Notes under the pieces: model-generated
Told to the model about the DNA's origin: nothing
Databases searched by the model: none
What the model saw: only the letters and a program-made list of their open reading frames with translations
Assembly (NCBI GenBank): GCA_027484445.1
Contig: JAIXSY010000058.1
Location: 1-64,000 of the forward strand
Direction: 5' to 3'
Length of the DNA: 64,000 nt
Source of the DNA: Verrucomicrobiaceae bacterium
GTDB taxonomy: Bacteria; Verrucomicrobiota; Verrucomicrobiia; Verrucomicrobiales; Verrucomicrobiaceae
Position numbers and translations under genes: made by a program
In this document: piece after piece, positions 52,834 through 61,454 of the stretch
Layout of the letters: each line of letters begins with the position of its first letter
Numbering within the stretch: the stretch's first letter is position 1

Positions 52834-54201
52834 TCATGGCTTCAGCAACGGAGCGAGCTGCGGGTGCTGCTGGAGGTAGCCAGCCAGAGCACGGGGATTT
52901 TTCTCCTGCCAGTCGGCGAGCACGGTCTGTAGCAGTTGCATCCGCATTTCTGGCTGTCGGATGCTACTGGCGACTGTGAGGGCAGTCTCCGGGCGGCTTT
53001 CCATCCAGGCCTGGGTGAGGTGCTGCCGGGCGATATCGCTGCTCTGAAGATTGGGGTGGCTGTTCAGCCAATCAGCCAGTTGGTCAGGCGCAGTGCTGGC
53101 CCAAGTCGAGAGAACCTGCTCCTGCATGGCAGTGCGCTCCTCAGGCTGTCGGAAGGCATCGGCATGGATCAATGCCTGCGCGGGATCATCTGCGGCCCAA
53201 GTGCCCAGCGTGCGGGAGGTGAGCTCTGCCCGCAGAGAGGCATCTGGCAGGCGGCTGACCCAGCTCAGCGCCTGATCTGGATCGGCAGCGGCCCAGGAAG
53301 AAATGACCGTACCGATCGCGGCACTGCGCTGACCGGGCTCCTGGAGCTGGCTCGCCCAAGCAGCGGCAGCGGTGGGATCGCTCTCCGTCCAGGCATGGGC
53401 AACGATGCTGGCAAGGCTACTGTTTTCAGGGTGGGCATCCATCCAAGAAGCCGCAGCGGCAGGATGCTGGTCTGCCCATTCGGCCAAAACAGAGCGGAGC
53501 GCCGTCTCTCGAAAATCCCCGGCAGGCAGTTGGCTGGCCCAGGCAGCACCTTCATCAGGTGCCGTGTTGGCCCAGTGCTCCATGACGACACGGATGGCCG
53601 TCGTGCCCGCTTTGCTGGCCGCCTTGTCCAGAGCCCACTTGGCAGCAGCGCTGGGGTCATGGCGAGCCCAGGTTTGAGCAATCGCTTCCACCGCAGCCGT
53701 CCGAGCACTGCCAGTGAGACGTCCAGCAGCCCAGTCCGCAGCATCTTGCGGAGCTTGGTTTGCCCACGCCGAGGTCGCGGCGGCATAGGCAGAGGCACGC
53801 AGTTCACCCGGCGGCAGGCTGGCGCAGGCAGCTAGAGCAGCCTCTGGGTCACTGGCCGCCCAAAGGCTCAGCAGTGGGTTCAAATAAGCCTGCTTGTCGG
53901 CCAGACCTGGAATACGGTCGAGCTGGGCAAAGGCGGCCTTGGGGTCGCTTGAGGCAGCGCTAGCGGCATAACGCCCGAGGTCTCTCTGACGCTGATCGAC
54001 ATCCAGACTTTCCAAAATGCCTGCCAGCTGCGCCGGTGACGCCGAGGAAGATGGGATAGCACTGAGCGCCCGGCTATCCGCAGACATGGCCTGTTCTTTC
54101 GCCACTGGAATGGCTCGGTCTCTAGCACCATGCCACCACCAGCCGAGATGGCTGACGATCAGCAAAAAGAGCCAGCCGAGAGTTTGAGTACGGGGATGCA
54201 T
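52834..54201 (-). CDS. Alpha-solenoid-like Ala/Trp/Asp repeat protein, exported
   Basis: The start at 54201 gives 455 residues with an N-terminal membrane/signal segment (LGWLFLLIVSHLGWWWHG). The rest consists of about eleven 31- to 32-residue helical repeats with the consensus W-A-x2-DP-x-A-A-x2-W-x3-LP. Recurring motifs are WAASDPEAALAACASLP and WAAADPDQALSWVSRLP. I do not know a named family; the pattern looks like an alpha-solenoid and is common in Verrucomicrobia. It follows the acidic repeat gene (54272-55939) downstream of a strong terminator. Confidence 0.6.
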   Translation of the reverse strand: MHPRTQTLGWLFLLIVSHLGWWWHGARDRAIPVAKEQAMSADSRALSAIPSSSASPAQLAGILESLDVDQRQRDLGRYAASAASSDPKAAFAQLDRIPGLADKQAYLNPLLSLWAASDPEAALAACASLPPGELRASAYAAATSAWANQAPQDAADWAAGRLTGSARTAAVEAIAQTWARHDPSAAAKWALDKAASKAGTTAIRVVMEHWANTAPDEGAAWASQLPAGDFRETALRSVLAEWADQHPAAAASWMDAHPENSSLASIVAHAWTESDPTAAAAWASQLQEPGQRSAAIGTVISSWAAADPDQALSWVSRLPDASLRAELTSRTLGTWAADDPAQALIHADAFRQPEERTAMQEQVLSTWASTAPDQLADWLNSHPNLQSSDIARQHLTQAWMESRPETALTVASSIRQPEMRMQLLQTVLADWQEKNPRALAGYLQQHPQLAPLLKP

Positions 54202-54206
54202 CGGAC

Positions 54207-54242
54207 AAAAAAAGGGGCCGCCAGAGATCACTCCAGCGGCCC
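54207..54242 (-). terminator. Rho-independent terminator of the acidic repeat gene
   Basis: Read on the minus strand, GGGCCGC (54242-54236) and GCGGCCC (54221-54215) form a perfect seven-pair GC-rich stem with a 14-base loop, followed by C and seven T residues. It lies 29 bp after the stop of the acidic repeat gene and just before the start of the solenoid gene. The two minus-strand genes are therefore probably separate transcripts. Confidence 0.8.
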
Positions 54243-54271
54243 GTCATGGATCCAAAGCTGGAGGGTGAGAA

Positions 54272-55939
54272 TCAGGGGGGTGGCAGGGCAAAAGTACCCG
54301 TGTCATTGTCCTTTCTCACGTTCTTGTCGAACTCATTACGACCGAAGCTGCCAGTGGCGAAGTTCAGGCTGTAGTCGTCCCATTTGTCGCTTTTGAACTG
54401 GAGCCGCAGGGTGGCTGTGGTGCCGTTCGCGGTGTAGGTGTAGGTAAAGGGATCACTGTCTGTGGTGTCCATCTGCCTGCCCGTGGTGGCCGTGAGAAAA
54501 GCAAGACGCTCGGGCAACTGGGTGCCATTTTCACTGACGAGATAAGTCAGCCCCGTGAGAGCCGCAGGGGCATTGCCATCCCCCACCTGGGCTGCGGGGA
54601 TGCCAGGGCCCGCATCGTCGTCATCATCATCGTCATCGACGCCGTCGTGGTCGTCATCGTCGTCATTTTCGTTTCTGACACCATCACCATCGTCGTCGGT
54701 ATCACGGCCACGGCGGCGACCATCGCCATCCGTGTCGTCTTCGTCGGCATCTCCATTGCGGCGACCATCGCCGTCAATGTCGTCTTCCTCCTCTGCGTCA
54801 TCGTCGAGTCCATCGCCATCAATGTCGTTCTCGCTAACACTATCGTCATTTTTGCCATCCCCGTCGATGTCGAGCTCCGTGGTGGCATCGTCGCGACGGT
54901 TGTCGCCGTCGATGTCATCTTCATCGATCGCCTCGTCGTCTTTGCCGTCCCCGTCGATGTCGTCTTCATTCAGGGAGTCGTCATTTTCGCCGTCCCCGTC
55001 GATATCTGACTCACTGGGATGATCGTCATTTCGGTTGTCACCATCAATGTCCGTCTCGGAAGGGCTGTCGTCGAGTCTGCCATCCCCGTCGATGTCATCT
55101 TCGCTAGCATCATTGTCTCTCCTGTCGTCGCCGTCGATATCATCCTCGGAGGGATGGTCATCACTCAGGCCATCGCCATCCATGTCGGATTCAGAGGGGT
55201 TGTCGTCGAGCCTGCCATCCCCGTCGATATCTGTTTCCACGATGGAGTCGTCGCTGCGTCCATCACCATCGATGTCGCTTTCTGAGCTGCTGTTGTCCTC
55301 CAGCCCGTCACCATCAATGTCCGTTTCTGTGGCATTGTCGTCATCTTTGCCATCGCCATCCATGTCTCTTTCAGACAAGGCATCGTCTTTCAGCCCATCC
55401 CCGTCCATGTCGCTCTCGGAGGGATGATCATCGGGCAGGCCATCGCCATCCGTGTCGGTTTCGGTCACATCATCGTCAGCTTTGCCATCGCCGTCGATGT
55501 CCGTCTCCAGCGGGGAGCTGTCGAGCTTGCCATCGCCATCCATGTCGGTTTCGGCAGCGCTGTCGTCAGATCTGCCATCCCCGTCGATGTCCATCTCGAT
55601 CGCACTATCATCGTCGAAGCCATCGCCGTCGATGTCCGTCTCCAGCGGGCTGTCGTCAGGCAGGCCATCATCGTCGATGTCGGTTTCACCCACATTGTCA
55701 TTGTTCAGGCGGTCGCCAATGTAACGCCCGGCCGAGGGACCAGACTTGGCCGTGCCTCCATCCACGTTGGGGTCGAGTCCATTGGGCAAGTCGTCATTGT
55801 CGATGTCCACATCGACACTGTTAGGAATCCCATCTCCATCCAGATCTCGCGAATCCGCCGCTTGCACCTCCTGAAGAGAGGTCAGAGGTAACGCCAAGCC
55901 AAAGACCAAGGCGAAAAGGTGAGCACGGGTTCGTTTCAT
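54272..55939 (-). CDS. Exported acidic protein with 22 tandem DxDGDG repeats
   Basis: The start at 55939 gives 555 residues: a signal peptide (MKRTRAHLFALVFGLALPLT), a DLDGDGIPNSVDVDIDND opening, then 22 consecutive 15-residue units with consensus E-x-D-I-D-G-D-G-x-x-D-D-x-x-x (residues 85-414). An extremely acidic DDDGDG stretch with runs of eight aspartates comes next, and then a C-terminal ~105-residue beta-rich domain. Each unit fits the DxDxDG calcium-binding loop of thrombospondin type-3 and related repeats, so the protein is likely rigid and calcium-bound outside the cell. It is paralogous to the protein at 37712-38809. A terminator follows. Confidence 0.82.
   Translation of the reverse strand: MKRTRAHLFALVFGLALPLTSLQEVQAADSRDLDGDGIPNSVDVDIDNDDLPNGLDPNVDGGTAKSGPSAGRYIGDRLNNDNVGETDIDDDGLPDDSPLETDIDGDGFDDDSAIEMDIDGDGRSDDSAAETDMDGDGKLDSSPLETDIDGDGKADDDVTETDTDGDGLPDDHPSESDMDGDGLKDDALSERDMDGDGKDDDNATETDIDGDGLEDNSSSESDIDGDGRSDDSIVETDIDGDGRLDDNPSESDMDGDGLSDDHPSEDDIDGDDRRDNDASEDDIDGDGRLDDSPSETDIDGDNRNDDHPSESDIDGDGENDDSLNEDDIDGDGKDDEAIDEDDIDGDNRRDDATTELDIDGDGKNDDSVSENDIDGDGLDDDAEEEDDIDGDGRRNGDADEDDTDGDGRRRGRDTDDDGDGVRNENDDDDDHDGVDDDDDDDDAGPGIPAAQVGDGNAPAALTGLTYLVSENGTQLPERLAFLTATTGRQMDTTDSDPFTYTYTANGTTATLRLQFKSDKWDDYSLNFATGSFGRNEFDKNVRKDNDTGTFALPPP
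54698..55687 (-). repeat. 22 tandem 45-bp repeats
   Basis: The repeat block is 990 bp long, 22 units of exactly 45 bp with no length change. At the DNA level units differ at many third positions and in the three C-terminal residues of each unit, so the array is old or constrained rather than freshly amplified. Because codons such as GAT GGC GAT GGC avoid stops in all frames, long open frames appear on the opposite strand and are not genes. Confidence 0.92.
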
Positions 55940-56180
55940 GAGCGGGTTGAACTCTTTCGTGAAGAGCGAAAAAACTACGTTACCCAGATCATGATCTCTC
56001 TGTCTGCAAAAAAAGAGGACTGATTCACAAAGGAAGCAGCATCCGCCGGGGCAACCGCGCAGCTTCATCTAGCGCGTGTCCGCCACCAGCCCTGAACGCA
56101 CCCTTGGAGCGATGCAAGAGCCCTGGGTGTCGCCAATGTTCACTTGTGCGTTTCATCATCTGCGCCCATTAGCGCGCCGC

Positions 56181-57071
56181 ATGTCTGAACGCATCCCTGT
56201 CATCCTGAATCCCGCTGCACGCAGCACCCAGGCAGCGGCACGCGAGAAGGCCATCCGCGCACTCAGCCCCGAGCCCGAACTGATCCTGACGACCGCACCC
56301 GGAGAGGCGACTGAAATCGCTGCGCGTTTGGCCTGCGAGGGTCGGTCCCTGATCGTGGCTGCTGGTGGCGATGGCACGATGAATGAAGTGCTGCAAGGCA
56401 TCTGCCGCGTGAATGCCCAGCGTGCTGCGGGTGAAAAGCACACCGCCCTGGGCGTGCTGCCCGTGGGGACGATGAATGTCTTCTCCCTCGAACTCGGCCT
56501 GCCCTCCCAAGACATCAGCGCCTGTTGGTCACGCCTGACCAGCGGCCGCCGGCGTGAGATCGACCTCTGGATGGCGAACGAGCATTACTTTGTCCAGCTC
56601 GCTGGCGTCGGTCTGGATGCGGAGATCATCCAAGAAACGCCCTGGGAGCGGAAAAAACGCCTCGGCCCACTCAGCTACGTGGTCTCCGCCGTGCAAGTCC
56701 TGGGCCGAACACCGCCCATCCTGCGCGTGAAAATCGAAGGTCGCCCTGATCTGCTCGGCAGCGTCGTACTCATCGGTGCAGGCAAGCACTACGGCGGGCC
56801 GGTCAAGGTCTTCCCTCAAGCTGACCAGCAAGATGGAATGCTCGATCTTCTCGTCTTTCGTCAACTGGGGGGTTGGGAGTTTGCTCAGATGGTGCGCGCT
56901 TTGCTCGAAAGCGGCTACGACACCGCTCTGGATCTCGATTACCTCCAGGTGCGCGAATTCACCGTCATGGCTGAGCCTGAAGCGCCCTATGAACTCGATG
57001 GCGAACTGGTCCAAGACCGCACTCCGGTGCATTTCCGGCCAGCCCCCTTCCTGCTGAAGGTGGCCGGGTAA
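56181..57071 (+). CDS. Diacylglycerol-kinase-family lipid kinase
   Basis: The start at 56181 (MSERIPVILNPAARSTQAAA) gives 296 residues. The conserved AGGDGTMNEVLQG (61-73), LPVGTMNVFSLELGLP and the C-terminal DGELVQDRTPVHFRPAP fit the DagK/YegS lipid kinase family (PF00781), which phosphorylates diacylglycerol, sphingosine or similar lipids on the membrane surface. Substrate is uncertain. The longer frame to 56076 is unlikely. It diverges from the acidic repeat gene across about 240 bp with no clear promoter boxes. Confidence 0.88.
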   Translation: MSERIPVILNPAARSTQAAAREKAIRALSPEPELILTTAPGEATEIAARLACEGRSLIVAAGGDGTMNEVLQGICRVNAQRAAGEKHTALGVLPVGTMNVFSLELGLPSQDISACWSRLTSGRRREIDLWMANEHYFVQLAGVGLDAEIIQETPWERKKRLGPLSYVVSAVQVLGRTPPILRVKIEGRPDLLGSVVLIGAGKHYGGPVKVFPQADQQDGMLDLLVFRQLGGWEFAQMVRALLESGYDTALDLDYLQVREFTVMAEPEAPYELDGELVQDRTPVHFRPAPFLLKVAG

Positions 57072-57094
57072 GCAGGCACCCACCTACCCCCACA

Positions 57095-58357
57095 TCACGT
57101 CGCCTGCAGCAGGATCGGCGACTCTGCGCGGACGGGTAGCCGCATCGTGAAGGTGGTCTCCACGCCAGGGGTGCTGGTCAGTTCGATGGTGCCGCCGTGC
57201 GCTTCCACCGAACGCCGCACGATGCTCAGGCCTAGGCCTGTACCCTTGATCTCGGGGCCGTGGTGCTTTTGCCCACGGTAGAAGCGCTTGAAGACAAAAG
57301 GCAGGTCATGCGCTGCGATGCCGATACCATTGTCACTGACCTGGAGCACACAGTGATCGCTATGCCACTGACCGCTGACCTTGATGACCAGCCCAGGGTT
57401 CGGGTTTTCCTTCAGCGCGTTTTCGATCAGGTTCGTGAAGACCTGATCCCAGTAGAAACGGTCGCCGCGCATGTGCCCACCATCGGCAGGGAAATCCAGC
57501 TCGATGCGTGTGTCACGGCCCTCCAGCATGGGCGCGAGGTGATCCAACGAATCCTGAACGCAGGCTCGTGCGGTGAAGGGCTCATCATTCAGCGCCGAGT
57601 TGCCGTTTTCCAGTCGGGAGATGGTCAGCATGTCCTCAATGATGCGGACAATGCGCCGGCCATGCTTTTCCATGACATCAAAGCAGCGCTGCAGGGCTGC
57701 CTCGTCCTTCAGCACACCGCTTTTCAGCGTCTCAATGTAGCCGTTGATCAGCGTCAGGGGCGTTCTGAGCTCGTGAGAAGCATTGGCGACAAAGTCCTTT
57801 CTCACTTGGTCCGCCATGACTTGTTCCGTGATGTCATGCACCATCAGCCAAGCGCCGCTTTCGGCCTTGGCTGGCAGCGGGGCAGCCTCGATCAAAAAGT
57901 GGCGCGCGTTCCGGCTGCTGCTGGAGGAGCCATTGGCAGAAAGTTCGACCTCCCGCACCGTGCGGCGCTGACTTTCGATAGCCGCCTGCACGATGCTGGT
58001 CACCTGGTGGTCGTGCAGCTCTTCGATCAAGGTGCGCCCGCGCTGAATGCTGCCTTTGTGAAACAGGTGCGCCAGGGTGCGGTTCACAAACTTGATCCGC
58101 ATGTGGTCATCCACGATCGCGACTCCCTGGCGGATTTCATTCAGCAAGGCCTCAAACAAACGCCGCAGGTACTCTTCCTTGGTCAGCGCCTGGCTCGCCT
58201 CCACCAGCCCTTGGTAGCGGGCAGGCAGGCGATCGATCTCATGCGGCTTCAGGCCAGCGCTGCGGGTGACGACCTCAATCCGCCTGCGCCAGCGCAGCTC
58301 ACGCCGCCAAGCCCAGAGGGCGAGCAGGATCAAAGCCGTGGCGAGGGTGGCAGTCAT
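57095..58357 (-). CDS. phoR: PhoR-like sensor histidine kinase
   Basis: The start at 58357 gives 420 residues: one membrane helix at the N-terminus (TATLATALILLALWAW), a PAS-like domain (about 65-185, GVAIVDDHMRIKFVNRTLAHLF), and the HisKA box FVANASHELRTPLTLINGY with His195. The ATPase domain has N (FTNLIENALKEN), G1 (VSDNGIGIA) and G2 (GTGLGLSIVR) boxes. There is a single N-terminal span and no periplasmic loop, as in PhoR. It is encoded 121 bp after the response regulator, in a region with three hairpins. Confidence 0.88.
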   Translation of the reverse strand: MTATLATALILLALWAWRRELRWRRRIEVVTRSAGLKPHEIDRLPARYQGLVEASQALTKEEYLRRLFEALLNEIRQGVAIVDDHMRIKFVNRTLAHLFHKGSIQRGRTLIEELHDHQVTSIVQAAIESQRRTVREVELSANGSSSSSRNARHFLIEAAPLPAKAESGAWLMVHDITEQVMADQVRKDFVANASHELRTPLTLINGYIETLKSGVLKDEAALQRCFDVMEKHGRRIVRIIEDMLTISRLENGNSALNDEPFTARACVQDSLDHLAPMLEGRDTRIELDFPADGGHMRGDRFYWDQVFTNLIENALKENPNPGLVIKVSGQWHSDHCVLQVSDNGIGIAAHDLPFVFKRFYRGQKHHGPEIKGTGLGLSIVRRSVEAHGGTIELTSTPGVETTFTMRLPVRAESPILLQAT

Positions 58358-58395
58358 GGTGAAACAGAAACAGGAGAACGAATGGGGCGGCGGGC

Positions 58396-58488
58396 GTGGC
58401 AGGTGCCACCCATTCACCCGGGGTGTCCGATGCACCAAGTGCTTTCCTCAGCACGGAGCAGGACAGGAGGCCGCTGCCTCAGGCAGCG
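58396..58488 (-). promoter_or_regulatory. Three short hairpins between the response regulator and kinase genes
   Basis: Three perfect inverted repeats lie here: GTGGCA-GG-TGCCAC (58396-58409), GTGCT-N6-AGCAC (58439-58454) and CGCTGCC-TCA-GGCAGCG (58472-58488). The third contains the regulator's stop codon in its loop. Such closely spaced small stems between co-directional genes may act in mRNA processing or attenuation and so set the response regulator to kinase ratio. No T-runs follow. Confidence 0.5.
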
Positions 58489-59183
58489 ACTGCAGGCGTG
58501 GCAGGTGGCTCCATGACGAACTGATAGCCCGTGCCGCGCACGGTCACGACATGTTTGCCAGCCTCACCCAGCTTTTCCCGCAGACGCTTGATGTGCGTGT
58601 CCAGCGTGCGTGTCGCCACATCGTCAGAGTAGCCCCAGACCTCACGCAGCAGTTCCGCGCGGGTGTGCACGGCCGCCGTGTTTTCCATGAGTACCGCCAG
58701 CAGCTTGAACTCGGTCGTCGTCAGGTCGATCGGCTGCCCCTGATGGAAGAACTTCATGTTCTTGCGATCCAGGTGGAACTCGCCGTGCTTCACCTCAGAC
58801 ACATGCGTGACCTTCTTCGTGCGGCGCAAAATGGCCGTGATGCGCAGGGCCAGCTCCCGTGGGGAAAAGGGCTTTGTCAAATAGTCGTCTGCGCCGAGCT
58901 CCAGCCCATTGATTCGGTCGGTGGTCTGCGCCTTGGCCGTGAGCATGATCACGGGGATGGTCCGGGTGCGACTGTCCGCGCGCAGCCGCTTGAAGGCCGT
59001 CATGCCATCCTGGCCGGGTAGCATCAGGTCTAGCACGATCAAGTCAGGCTCATGCGCCAGAGCCGTCGGCATGACCTCCAGACCATTGGTGATGCACAGG
59101 CATTCATGCCCTTCGCGCATCATATGCAGCGAGATCAGTTCGGAAATGTCCGGCTCATCATCAACGACCAGGATTTTACTCAT
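58479..59183 (-). CDS. phoB: PhoB-like OmpR-family response regulator
   Basis: The start at 59183 gives 234 residues: a receiver domain with VVDDE, phospho-accepting Asp52 (LIVLDLMLPG) and the KPFSPREL motif, and a C-terminal winged helix (LTTTEFKLLAVLMEN, VDTHIKRLREKLGEAG-like RTLDTHIKRLREKLG, RGTGYQF). It is the partner of the downstream histidine kinase. Family-level similarity to PhoB suggests phosphate control, but no pst genes are nearby. The gene is divergent from a glycosyltransferase gene across a GTCAC-rich region. Confidence 0.88.
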   Translation of the reverse strand: MSKILVVDDEPDISELISLHMMREGHECLCITNGLEVMPTALAHEPDLIVLDLMLPGQDGMTAFKRLRADSRTRTIPVIMLTAKAQTTDRINGLELGADDYLTKPFSPRELALRITAILRRTKKVTHVSEVKHGEFHLDRKNMKFFHQGQPIDLTTTEFKLLAVLMENTAAVHTRAELLREVWGYSDDVATRTLDTHIKRLREKLGEAGKHVVTVRGTGYQFVMEPPATPAVAA

Positions 59184-59228
59184 AAAAAGGAATGCGTGAC
59201 TCAAACCGACTACGCCGGGCGTGGGTTT

Positions 59229-59317
59229 TGTCACAAACAGTTCTTGGTGACGACTATGTCACGCGGGGGTCGGACCTGTCACGATGCAAAGAAAGCAGCC
59301 CGTGACGCTTTCGTCAC
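59229..59317. promoter_or_regulatory. GTCAC-rich regulatory region between phoB and the glycosyltransferase
   Basis: TGTCAC occurs at 59229, 59257 and 59277. GTGAC (the reverse complement) occurs at 59247 and 59302, and GTGACG-CTTT-CGTCAC forms a palindrome at 59302-59317. TGTCA-type direct repeats are the core of Pho boxes, which bind PhoB. However, the spacing seen (28 and 20 bases) is not the 11 bases of the E. coli Pho box. Autoregulation by the PhoB-like protein is therefore only a suggestion. Confidence 0.4.
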
Positions 59318-59404
59318 CCACAGGCCACTTGCCAGGTGCTGATTCTGCTTTCTCTCCTGCCGCCGTGCGCCATTCATAGGAAGCGGCGACGCGCCCCCGC
59401 AATC

Positions 59405-60553
59405 ATGAGGTTCATGCTCATCACGGACACCTACCCGCCGGACATCAACGGCGTGGCACGGACCCTGCGCACCCTCGCCACCGGCCTCGTGGAACGGGGC
59501 CACACTGTCGAGATCGTGACCACCGTGCCCTGCGCGGCTGATGAGCCTGACACACCGCCGCGCCGCATCGTCACCTCTGCTCCTGTGCCGGGCTACCCCG
59601 GACTGCGCATCGGCTTCAGCACCCGTGCGGAGATGGCCTCGCACTTCGCTGCTTTTCAGCCAGATGCGCTGTATGTGGCCACGGAGACACCGCTGGGCAT
59701 CGCCAGCATCCTTGCCGCAGCACGGGCGCAGATCCCCGTCGTGTCCGGCTTTCATACCAATTTCCAGACCTACCTGGAAAACTATCACCTGCCCGGGCTC
59801 GAAGCCTTTGCCGCAGGCATCTTGCGCTGGATTCACAACCAAACGGCCCGCACCCTGACCCCCAGCGCCGACACCGCCACCATGCTGAAGCACTGGGGCA
59901 TCCGCAATGTCGGCATCCTCGGCCGTGGCGTGGACACGTCCCTCTTTTCCCCCGAACGCCGCAGCCCTGCCCTGCGCCAGTCCTGGGGCGCGACGGATCA
60001 GACGCCCGTGGCCATCTACGTGGGTCGTGTCGCCGCAGAAAAAAACCTGCCCCTGCTGGCGCGTGCCTTTGCGACCTTTCGGCAGATCCACCCAGCAGCT
60101 CCCTGCGTCGTTGTTGGGGATGGCCCACGCCTCGCCAGCCTGCGGGAGGAACACCCCGACTTCATCTACACCGGTGCCCGTCGTGGCACTGACCTAGCGG
60201 AATGCTACGCCAGTGCAGACGTCTTCCTTTTTCCAAGCTCGAGCGAGACTTTTGGCAACGTGGTGCTGGAGGCCATGTCCAGCGGCCTCATCACCGCCGC
60301 TTACGACTACGCCGCCCCGCGTCTGGTCATCCGCTCCGGCAGCAATGGCTGGCTGGCCCCACTGGGGGATGAGGCCGCCTTTCTCCATGCCACCCAACAG
60401 GCCGCCGCGAGCTGGGCTGAGCCAACCCTGCGCGCCGCTGCCCGACAAGCCGCGAGCGACTTTGGCTGGCATCGTGTCATTGAGGAATTCGAGGCCGAGC
60501 TCCTCACCGCCATCACCTCTGCCCGAACCGCGATCTCCCTCCCGAAGCCATGA
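59405..60553 (+). CDS. GT4-family glycosyltransferase
   Basis: The 382-residue protein has the GT-B architecture. Its N-terminal domain has DTYPPDINGVARTLRTLATG and VVSGFHTNFQTYLENYH, typical of mannosyl- or glucosyltransferases acting on lipids or glycans. The C-terminal domain has AIYVGRVAAEKNLPLL and the SSSETFGNVVLEAMS (EX7E) motif. Similar proteins attach sugars to diacylglycerol or exopolysaccharide; the acceptor is not known. It overlaps the following LpxH-like gene by ATGA, so the two are translationally coupled. The start at 59405 is preferred to 59336. Confidence 0.88.
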   Translation: MRFMLITDTYPPDINGVARTLRTLATGLVERGHTVEIVTTVPCAADEPDTPPRRIVTSAPVPGYPGLRIGFSTRAEMASHFAAFQPDALYVATETPLGIASILAAARAQIPVVSGFHTNFQTYLENYHLPGLEAFAAGILRWIHNQTARTLTPSADTATMLKHWGIRNVGILGRGVDTSLFSPERRSPALRQSWGATDQTPVAIYVGRVAAEKNLPLLARAFATFRQIHPAAPCVVVGDGPRLASLREEHPDFIYTGARRGTDLAECYASADVFLFPSSSETFGNVVLEAMSSGLITAAYDYAAPRLVIRSGSNGWLAPLGDEAAFLHATQQAAASWAEPTLRAAARQAASDFGWHRVIEEFEAELLTAITSARTAISLPKP

Positions 60554-61434
60554 GCGACCCTGCCGAAGAACCCACCGACCTGCCCGCTGACCCGACGCGG
60601 CAAAAAACCAAGCTGCGCGCCCGCACCGTCTTCATCTCCGACGTCCACCTGGGCATGCCGGACTGCAAAGCCGCCCAGGCTTCCCACTTCATTCGCCACG
60701 TCCTGTGTGATCAGCTCATCATGAATGGCGACATCATCGACGCCTGGCACCTGCGGCGCATGGGCGGCTGGAACAAAGGGCACACCGGCTTCCTGCGCAC
60801 CGTCCTGAAAAAGATGGAAAAGGAATCCACCGAGATCATCTACCTGCGCGGCAATCACGACGACATCCTCGACCGCTTCATCCCCATCCAGCTGGATAAC
60901 TTCCGCATCACGGGGGAGCACATCCACCCCACGCTGCGCGGCAATTACCTCGTCGTGCATGGCGATGGCTTCGATCACGTCACCACGAATCACCCCTGGA
61001 TCGCCAAGCTCGGCGGCATCGGTTACAACATCCTCCTGCGTGTGAATCGCCTTTACAACTGGTGGCGTCATGTGCGCGGAAAAGAAAGCTTCTCCCTCAG
61101 CCGCTGGGTCAAACTGAAGGTCAAATCCGCCGTCAACTTTGTCGGTCGCTACGAGGACCAACTGCAAGAGCTCGCTCGCGCCAAGGGCTGCGTCGGCATC
61201 ATCTGCGGGCACATCCACAGCCCGGCGAACAAAATGGTCGGCGACACCCATTACCTGAATTCAGGCGATTGGGTGGAGTCCATGACCGCGATCCTGGAGC
61301 ACGACGACGGGCGCTTTGAAGTCATCAATTACCATGAATTCTGCCAGCGAACGAATCGCCAGCCAAAAGGTCCCGACAAAAGCACCGCAGTGCGCAACGA
61401 GGTGACCCACCGCTCTCCTGCCATGCCGATGTGA
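60550..61434 (+). CDS. LpxH-like metallophosphoesterase (UDP-2,3-diacylglucosamine diphosphatase type)
   Basis: The 294-residue protein has the metallophosphoesterase motifs FISDVHLG (D-x-H), MNGDIIDAW (GD), LRGNHDD (GNHD) and ICGHIHSP (GHIH), plus Tyr/Arg-rich loops (NWWRHVRGKESFSL). In this family LpxH cleaves UDP-2,3-diacylglucosamine to lipid X in lipid A synthesis. However, this longer form with an ~50-residue C-terminal extension is widespread in bacteria beside glycosyltransferases and may have another substrate. It overlaps the GT4 gene by ATGA. Confidence 0.82.
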   Translation: MSDPAEEPTDLPADPTRQKTKLRARTVFISDVHLGMPDCKAAQASHFIRHVLCDQLIMNGDIIDAWHLRRMGGWNKGHTGFLRTVLKKMEKESTEIIYLRGNHDDILDRFIPIQLDNFRITGEHIHPTLRGNYLVVHGDGFDHVTTNHPWIAKLGGIGYNILLRVNRLYNWWRHVRGKESFSLSRWVKLKVKSAVNFVGRYEDQLQELARAKGCVGIICGHIHSPANKMVGDTHYLNSGDWVESMTAILEHDDGRFEVINYHEFCQRTNRQPKGPDKSTAVRNEVTHRSPAMPM

Positions 61435-61454
61435 GAAGCGAACTCACGCTGGCT

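Noticed and set aside
54555..55891. Overlapping plus-strand frames with Ser/Pro or Val/Ile-rich repeats
   Set aside because: They arise because the 45-bp repeats contain no stop codons in most frames; only the minus frame has a signal peptide, terminator and a paralogue.
57260..58516. Plus-strand frame opposite the histidine kinase (418 codons)
   Set aside because: The minus strand holds all histidine-kinase boxes; the plus frame has no recognisable features.
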